The position numbers and the translations under genes are program-made. 64,000 nucleotides of DNA from Candidatus Nanoarchaeia archaeon. GTDB lineage: Archaea; Nanobdellota; Nanobdellia; Woesearchaeales; JACPBV01. Under the pieces are notes generated by a model, which ran no database searches, had not been told where the DNA came from, and worked only from the letters and a program-made list of their open reading frames with translations. The DNA is taken from assembly GCA_028279655.1 (NCBI GenBank), contig JANQNH010000031.1, positions 1 through 64,000 of the forward strand. Direction: 5' to 3'. Below, in pieces: positions 62,495 to 64,000 of the stretch; positions within the stretch are counted from its first letter, which is position 1, and every line of letters begins with the position of its first letter.

Positions 62495-64000
62495 ATGTTA
62501 AGAAAAAAAAGAGGCCAGATTACTGTATTTGTAATAATTGGACTGCTCGTATTACTCACCTATCTCGTCTTATCCTACTATCGCTCAGAGCAGATCGAAG
62601 ACACAGAACTTATACTGCCAGAGCTCATACCAGTACAACAATATGTAATGGCCTGCACAGATAACCTAGCTAGAGAAGCCCTGGAGATTATCGGTATAAA
62701 CGGAGGTTACATAGAATTCCCAAGATCCGTACAGACAAATCCAGAAAGCTACCTCAGGCACTCTCCTATAGACAGCATCAAGAATCCATACTGGTGGTAT
62801 GATGGAAGAGAAGCAATACCTACCCTGGATTTCATGGCAAGACAGATAGAAGAATACACAAAAGCAGGTATGGCAGAATGTATAGATAACTTCACCGCAT
62901 TCAGCAAGGAGTATGAGGTGATTGAGCTCGGAAGTTTCAACGTGATAGCAGAGATAGGTGAAGAAGATATCACTGTAAGGACGATCTATCCCATAGAGGT
63001 AAGGAACAGGTTCAACAAGACCCTTGCAAAGCTCCAAAAATTCCCAGTAAACATCCCGATAAGGCTAAAGAAGGTATACAAACTGGCAAAAACAATAATG
63101 GAACGGGAAAATAAGGATTATTTCATAGAGAAGAAAGTGATAGACCTCATGAGCCTAGATGATGACGAGATACCCACTATAGGTCTTGAGATAGAATGTG
63201 GAAGAAAGCAATGGGAACTAAACAGGGTTGAAGCAAAGCTGAAAGATCTGATGAGCATAAATCTTCCTATGATAAAGATAAGAGGCACAAAATTCCAGCA
63301 CGATTCAAGAGTCCCCTATTATCAGCTTCATGATACTAATCCGTTCTCAGAATCAAGCACCTATAACGATTCCTACTACTACCATCATTATATATGGGAT
63401 GTTTCTGATATCTCCTACAGGAACATGCACGTTTCCTTCAGCTATGACCAAAAATGGCCAATAGATATATATGCCAGGCCTAGTAGCGGAGGGATCCTAA
63501 AGGCAAATCCTCAGACGGCTGGAGGGATATTGTCTATGCTCTGCCTGAACATATGGCACTTCACCTATGACGTTGTCTTCCCGGTAAAAACTACAATAAC
63601 TGATGACAGAACAGAAGATAATGAGCCTTACACATTTACCTTTGCATTCAAAGGCCAGATCAACCACAACACACCTCTGAGACAAAGTTTCTCCATAGAG
63701 ACCTTTGAACCAAGGGATGCCTATATAGAGGAAGAATATTGTGCTGACGCCACCAATGAGGTAATCATCTATGCTGTTGATAAGGAATCAAAGAATGAGA
63801 TAAAGGATGTAAACATTACATTCACCTGCGGAAGGTTCATTTGCAACATGGGAACCACAAAGCCTGATTGGGAAGAAGACACTACAGGGACCCCAAGGCT
63901 AAAGAAAAAATTCCCCTACTGTTCAAATGGAATAATAAAAGCCAACAAGCCAGGATATGAAGAAGGAATATCCTTTATAGAGACAGGCAGAAGGCCCAAC
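62495..64000 (+). CDS. Cassette protein A4 (partial, runs off right edge)
   Basis: The first 502 residues are visible. Class III signal RKKRGQITVFVIIGLLVLLT. A-family landmarks: YVMACTDNLAREALEIIGINGGYIEF, YWWYDGREAIPTLDFMARQI, AECIDNFTAF, FTYDVVFPVKTTI, and the start of a Cys-containing unit (TFTCGRFICNMG). It is closest to A3. It lacks an RHH gene of its own and follows C directly, so a fourth A-B unit probably continues in the same operon beyond the window. Confidence 0.85.
   Translation, partial: MLRKKRGQITVFVIIGLLVLLTYLVLSYYRSEQIEDTELILPELIPVQQYVMACTDNLAREALEIIGINGGYIEFPRSVQTNPESYLRHSPIDSIKNPYWWYDGREAIPTLDFMARQIEEYTKAGMAECIDNFTAFSKEYEVIELGSFNVIAEIGEEDITVRTIYPIEVRNRFNKTLAKLQKFPVNIPIRLKKVYKLAKTIMERENKDYFIEKKVIDLMSLDDDEIPTIGLEIECGRKQWELNRVEAKLKDLMSINLPMIKIRGTKFQHDSRVPYYQLHDTNPFSESSTYNDSYYYHHYIWDVSDISYRNMHVSFSYDQKWPIDIYARPSSGGILKANPQTAGGILSMLCLNIWHFTYDVVFPVKTTITDDRTEDNEPYTFTFAFKGQINHNTPLRQSFSIETFEPRDAYIEEEYCADATNEVIIYAVDKESKNEIKDVNITFTCGRFICNMGTTKPDWEEDTTGTPRLKKKFPYCSNGIIKANKPGYEEGISFIETGRRPN

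Overview
The window looks like a chromosomal segment of a small-genome archaeon, most likely DPANN (Woesearchaeota/Pacearchaeota-like). The reasons are archaeal. Many genes have an A/T-rich TATA-like box about 25-30 bp before the start codon, so transcripts are leaderless or nearly so. Other genes carry GAGGTG or GGGGG ribosome-binding sites. There are class III (archaeal pilin-type) signal sequences, ribbon-helix-helix (RHH) regulators, a DUF1616-like membrane protein, an archaeal-type methionyl-tRNA synthetase with a fused tRNA-binding domain, and a zinc-ribbon protein of a type I associate with these lineages. The lineage call is inference. No rRNA, tRNA or CRISPR array was seen.

Layout. 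1-5.5 kb (minus): surface-protein genes. Two share the same ~340-residue C-terminal module, and a third is built from tandem Ig-like repeats. 5.5-10.4 kb: a long AT-rich leader with a small ORF, two unknown soluble proteins, a frameshifted small membrane protein, a lamin-tail-domain secreted protein, a DUF1616-like pair and a gene remnant. 10.4-26.4 kb: a surface-glycan island. It holds an NAD-dependent sugar epimerase, two GT4 glycosyltransferases, a CE4 deacetylase, two FemAB/CelD-type acyltransferases, a GT-C-like membrane protein, a flippase, a GH39-like hydrolase, a GT2 transferase, a B12-radical SAM enzyme, a beta-helix secreted protein and gene remnants. Three transcription units here share one leader design: TATA box, a CTATTCTAGAATAG-type palindrome, then GGGGG.

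26.4-36.6 kb: an S-layer-like protein, several small unknown genes, nested hairpins resembling IS200/IS605 ends, a Tat-signal exported protein, a flavin reductase-like protein, a methyltransferase, a degenerate receiver-domain protein, a PLP-fold protein, a zinc ribbon, a remnant resembling a homing endonuclease, and metG.

36.6-64 kb: the most unusual part. A cassette occurs three times and starts a fourth: [RHH regulator] - [A: ~700-790-residue protein with a pilin-like N terminus] - [B: ~900-1270-residue Cys-rich secreted or membrane protein] - [C: small polytopic membrane protein]. A convergent gene D follows in cassettes 1 and 2. Cassettes 1 and 2 are tandem duplicates: D has decayed in the first, and C and the RHH gene have decayed in the second. 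In cassette 3, B is split into two genes (B1 and B2). The B proteins keep their flanks but have unrelated centres. The promoters carry repeated operator-like motifs, including an 11-bp-phased array. I infer a self-regulated cell-surface apparatus (appendage, adhesin or export complex) that diversifies by duplication and central-domain replacement. I know of no described system with this make-up.
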